Shown: one piece after another, positions 32,610-35,313 of the stretch
Layout: every line of letters begins with the position of its first letter
Numbering within the stretch: position 1 is the first letter of the stretch
Assembly: GCA_946478985.1 (NCBI GenBank)
Contig: CAMLDZ010000021.1
Span: 1 to 35,313, forward strand
Reading direction: 5' to 3'
DNA: 35,313 nt
From: an uncultured Solimonas sp.
GTDB lineage: Bacteria; Pseudomonadota; Gammaproteobacteria; Nevskiales; Nevskiaceae
Position numbers and translations under genes: made by a program
The notes under the pieces: model-generated
Seen by the model: the letters and a program-made list of their open reading frames with translations, nothing else
What the model was told of the DNA's origin: nothing
Databases searched by the model: none

Positions 32610-35313
32610 ACGACGACTCCGGCGACGTAGTCACGGTGATCCGGCGAGATGCGGTTGAGCGAGGCGCTCATCGTGCTCGCGCCGTCGCTGAAGGCCAGGC
32701 GCACCTTGCCGTGCCGGTCGACGATCTCGGCGTCGTAGGCGATCGCATGCTCGTGCGGCGCTTCCTTCAGACGCATGCGCAGCGTCAGCGGCCCGGACAG
32801 CGGCGCGCTGCCGTAGCGGCGTACCTCGCCGAAGCCGGCCGGCAGCGCGCCCTTGTCGTGCAGCACGCGGCCCCAGACCAGCGCCAGCTGCGGCGGCACG
32901 TCGACCAGCGCCATGTCGAACAGCCACTGGCCGGGGCTGCCGATGAAGTCGGCGACGGTCGACGGCGTCAGCCGGGCGTCGATGCCGCTGACATCCAGGG
33001 CCTCGATCTTGTCGACGCGGCGGAAACGCGGGCCGTGGAACAGGTAGTCGCCGTAGGTGGCCTTGGCGTCGATGCTGCGGCCGCCGGCGGGCAGGGTCCC
33101 CAGCTGCGAATCCGGCGCCGCCGGCAACGTCTGCAGCAGGACGGCGGTAGCGCGGTAGAACGGCAGCTTGCGCGCCGGGTCGATCATCTCGACGGTGATG
33201 GTCTGGCCGTTCTGATCGGAGTGCGAGGAGGCGCGCGCGCGCAGCTGCACGGCGCGCGAACCGCCTTCGAGGATCACGCCGTTCATCTGCTTGAGGTCGC
33301 GCATCGCCACCACGTGCCAGCCGGGCCAGGCCAGCGACACGAACTGCGCCATGTATTCCAGCGCGCCGGCGGCCGGCAGCACCGCCTTGCCGTCCATGCA
33401 GTGATCGAGCAGGTAGGCGTCGGACTCATGCGTGAACAGGTGGTCCAGCATCATGTTGCCGCCGGGGCCCATGCGCAGGGCGCCGCGGATCAGCGGGAAC
33501 GTCTGTCCGGCGCCTTCGGCGGCGGGCGCCGCGTCGGCCTGCTGCGCCGGGCCGAGCGCCTGCCACGGGCCCTCGCCGGCGACGATCTCGACGTCCTGCT
33601 TGCTGCCGTACATCAATTCTTCGACGAAGAAGCGGCGGCCGGCCGGCACCGGGATCGGCTCCAGGCCCTGCGCACGGAACGCGCGCTTGACCGCGTCGCT
33701 GGCCATGCCGGCGTCCCACGGACCCCAGTTGACGGCGAACACGCGCGTCTGCGGCCAGTCGCGCGCCAGCGACCAGGCGATGCGGTTCAGCGATTCATTG
33801 GCAGCGGCGTAGTCGATCTGGCCGCGGTTGCCGTAACGGCCGGCCACCGAGGTGAAGAACGACAGCCACTTCAGCGAATCCGGCCTGAGCCGGGTGCTCA
33901 GCGTCCACACCGGATCGAGCTTGGTGCCCCAGACGCGTGCGAACGAGTCGGCGGTCTTGTCGACCAGCAGCTTGTCCTCGATCACGCCGGCGCCGTGGAT
34001 CACCGCGTCGATACGGCCGTGGCGGGCGTAGAGATCGTCGATCACGGCGCCGAAGGTGCCGGCGTCGCGGACGTCGCAGGCCAGGTATTCGACCTCGGCG
34101 CCGCGGGCGCGCAGCCTGGCGAGCGAGGTGCGGATCTCGCGATCCGCCATCAGGCGGCCGAGCGCGCGGTCGATGTCGACCGGCTTGGGCTTCTCGCCGC
34201 GCGCGCGCGCCTGCGCCAGCAGGGCCTTGCGCAGCTCGCCGGTATCGGTGATTTCGGCGGTGGCTTCGGCTTCCGGAGCGGGTTCGGCGCTGCGGCCGAG
34301 CAGCACGAGCTTGAGGCCCGGTACGGCGAGTTCTTCGACGATCTCGGCGGTGATGCCGCGCGCGCCGCCGGTGACCAGCAGCACCCAGCCGGCCTGCGGC
34401 TGCAGCTGCGGCGCGAAGGCGTGGTCGGCCGCCAGCGGCTGGGCGACGGTGATGCTGCCGTAGCGTTCGGCGCCGACATAACCGGCTTCCGGCTGCGTAT
34501 CGCTGGCCAGCACTTCATCGGCCAGGTACTGCGCGATCTCGGCATCGGTCTGACCGTCGAAATCGACGCTGCGGATCGCGCTGTGCGGGTATTCCTGGCG
34601 CAGGCAGTTGGTGATGCCACAGACGCCACCGGCCAGCGGGCTGCCGGCACCGAAGGCGTCACGGCCCAGCGTGCCGCCGAGCCGCGTCGCGGCGATCAGG
34701 CGGATTCTTGCGAGCTGCGGCTCGACGAGCTTGGCGGCGTGGAACAGCGACAGCACGCTGCGCTCGCCCAGCGCCTGCCATTCGGCTTCGCTGCTCGCAC
34801 TGGCGGCGTCGAGACCGTGCAGATGCAGCAGCACCTTGGCGGGGCCGTGCGCGGCCTGTGCGGCATTGATGGCGCTGGCCAGGCCAGCGGCATCACTGGC
34901 ATCGACGACGTAGGGCGACAGGCCCTGCGCCTGCAGCGTCTGGCGCAGATTCGCGACGATCGTCGCCGGGCCACCAAGGATCAGCGCCAGGCCGCGCAGC
35001 GCCGCCCGCGCTTCGGGCAGCGGAGCGAGCTGGGGTTTGACGAGATAGCGCGGGATACGGTCGCTAATGGAGAGGCTTGCGGCCGGTTCGTGAGCAGTGG
35101 CCGGCATGGCCGTCGCCGCCGTCGCCGCTGTGCCTGCCAGCGTCGCGAACTGCTCCAGCATCGCACTCAGCGAGCGCGCCTTGGTGAAGCGTTCCATCGA
35201 GCTCTGCATCGCCGCTGCGGCATCGGCCGGCACGGCTTTCTGGAAAGCACCGAGAATTTCGACGCGCTTGATCGAGTCGATGCCGAGATCGGCTTCCAGA
35301 TCGGCGTCGAGTC
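32606..35313 (-). CDS. PfaA-like multidomain synthase, C-terminal part (ACP-KR-DH), 5' end outside window
   Basis: About 901 residues are visible; the frame is open past the right edge. The first visible residues are an ACP with LEADLGIDSIKRVEILGAF, the phosphopantetheine Ser (TCG at 35273-35275) in the DSIK motif typical of PUFA-synthase-type ACP domains. A linker of about 60 residues follows. A large ketoreductase comes next (about 90-560): NADPH loop VTGGARGITAEI, catalytic FFTSVAGRYGNRGQIDYAAAN with Ser and Tyr. It is followed by a DH-like hotdog region (about 620-870) with LDHCMDGKAVLPAAG as the His motif. KS and AT domains probably lie upstream, outside the window. The product would be the main chain-building enzyme of a PUFA-like or heterocyst-glycolipid-like lipid, working with the KS-AT-DH-PPT protein, whose TTG start overlaps its stop. 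Confidence 0.85.
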   Translation of the reverse strand, partial: LDADLEADLGIDSIKRVEILGAFQKAVPADAAAAMQSSMERFTKARSLSAMLEQFATLAGTAATAATAMPATAHEPAASLSISDRIPRYLVKPQLAPLPEARAALRGLALILGGPATIVANLRQTLQAQGLSPYVVDASDAAGLASAINAAQAAHGPAKVLLHLHGLDAASASSEAEWQALGERSVLSLFHAAKLVEPQLARIRLIAATRLGGTLGRDAFGAGSPLAGGVCGITNCLRQEYPHSAIRSVDFDGQTDAEIAQYLADEVLASDTQPEAGYVGAERYGSITVAQPLAADHAFAPQLQPQAGWVLLVTGGARGITAEIVEELAVPGLKLVLLGRSAEPAPEAEATAEITDTGELRKALLAQARARGEKPKPVDIDRALGRLMADREIRTSLARLRARGAEVEYLACDVRDAGTFGAVIDDLYARHGRIDAVIHGAGVIEDKLLVDKTADSFARVWGTKLDPVWTLSTRLRPDSLKWLSFFTSVAGRYGNRGQIDYAAANESLNRIAWSLARDWPQTRVFAVNWGPWDAGMASDAVKRAFRAQGLEPIPVPAGRRFFVEELMYGSKQDVEIVAGEGPWQALGPAQQADAAPAAEGAGQTFPLIRGALRMGPGGNMMLDHLFTHESDAYLLDHCMDGKAVLPAAGALEYMAQFVSLAWPGWHVVAMRDLKQMNGVILEGGSRAVQLRARASSHSDQNGQTITVEMIDPARKLPFYRATAVLLQTLPAAPDSQLGTLPAGGRSIDAKATYGDYLFHGPRFRRVDKIEALDVSGIDARLTPSTVADFIGSPGQWLFDMALVDVPPQLALVWGRVLHDKGALPAGFGEVRRYGSAPLSGPLTLRMRLKEAPHEHAIAYDAEIVDRHGKVRLAFSDGASTMSASLNRISPDHRDYVAGVVV

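Overview
The window is GC-rich DNA from a bacterial chromosome, most probably a gammaproteobacterium of the Nevskiales/Xanthomonadales type. This is inferred from the divergent bamD / rluD-pgeF core block, a ldhA very close to the enterobacterial enzyme in its motifs, a Fur-type operator, and many short GC-rich palindromic repeats between genes. No rRNA, tRNA, CRISPR array or intact insertion sequence was seen.

Left part (1-8.5 kb), mostly core genes. On the minus strand a histone-deacetylase-like deacetylase is followed 9 bp later by a Pat/PatZ-like lysine acetyltransferase that runs off the left edge. Then come ldhA (+), a flavodoxin-fold quinone reductase (-), bamD (-) with its terminator, and the overlapping pair rluD-pgeF (+). 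A decayed membrane-transporter fragment and a DUF3574 lipoprotein (both -) follow.

Middle part (8.8-19.4 kb, + strand), an export-type locus. It holds a YCF48-like beta-propeller protein, an RND/MMPL-superfamily transporter, a TolC-type outer-membrane channel, and a membrane protein that joins an M50-protease-like domain lacking its HExxH motif to a HlyD-type adaptor. It ends with an uncharacterised beta-propeller protein overlapping a sulfotransferase-like protein, and a terminator.

Right part (19.4-35.3 kb, - strand). A TonB-dependent siderophore receptor sits behind a near-perfect Fur box, next to a WaaE-like family 2 glycosyltransferase. A long probable operon then runs from the right edge to 23.05 kb: a PfaA-like multidomain synthase (ACP-KR-DH visible), a 1636-residue KS-AT-DH-phosphopantetheinyl transferase fusion starting with TTG, an alkaline-phosphatase-superfamily phosphodiesterase, a hexapeptide acyltransferase, a free-standing acyl carrier protein, an alpha/beta hydrolase and a spermidine-synthase-like protein. 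It looks like a secondary-lipid (PUFA/heterocyst-glycolipid type) synthase system that carries its own carrier activation, acyl transfer and release enzymes.

One repeat family (CCCTCACCCC...CCCTCTCCCGC/GCGGGAGAGGGG) recurs in at least five places. It supplies the C-terminus and stop of pgeF, ends the transporter remnant, abuts the start codons of two genes with a ribosome-binding-like GGTGAGGG, and is inserted in frame within the large PKS. The most interesting points are the lipid-synthase operon, its possible link to the export/sulfotransferase locus, the HExxH-less M50-HlyD fusion, and these repeat-gene fusions.
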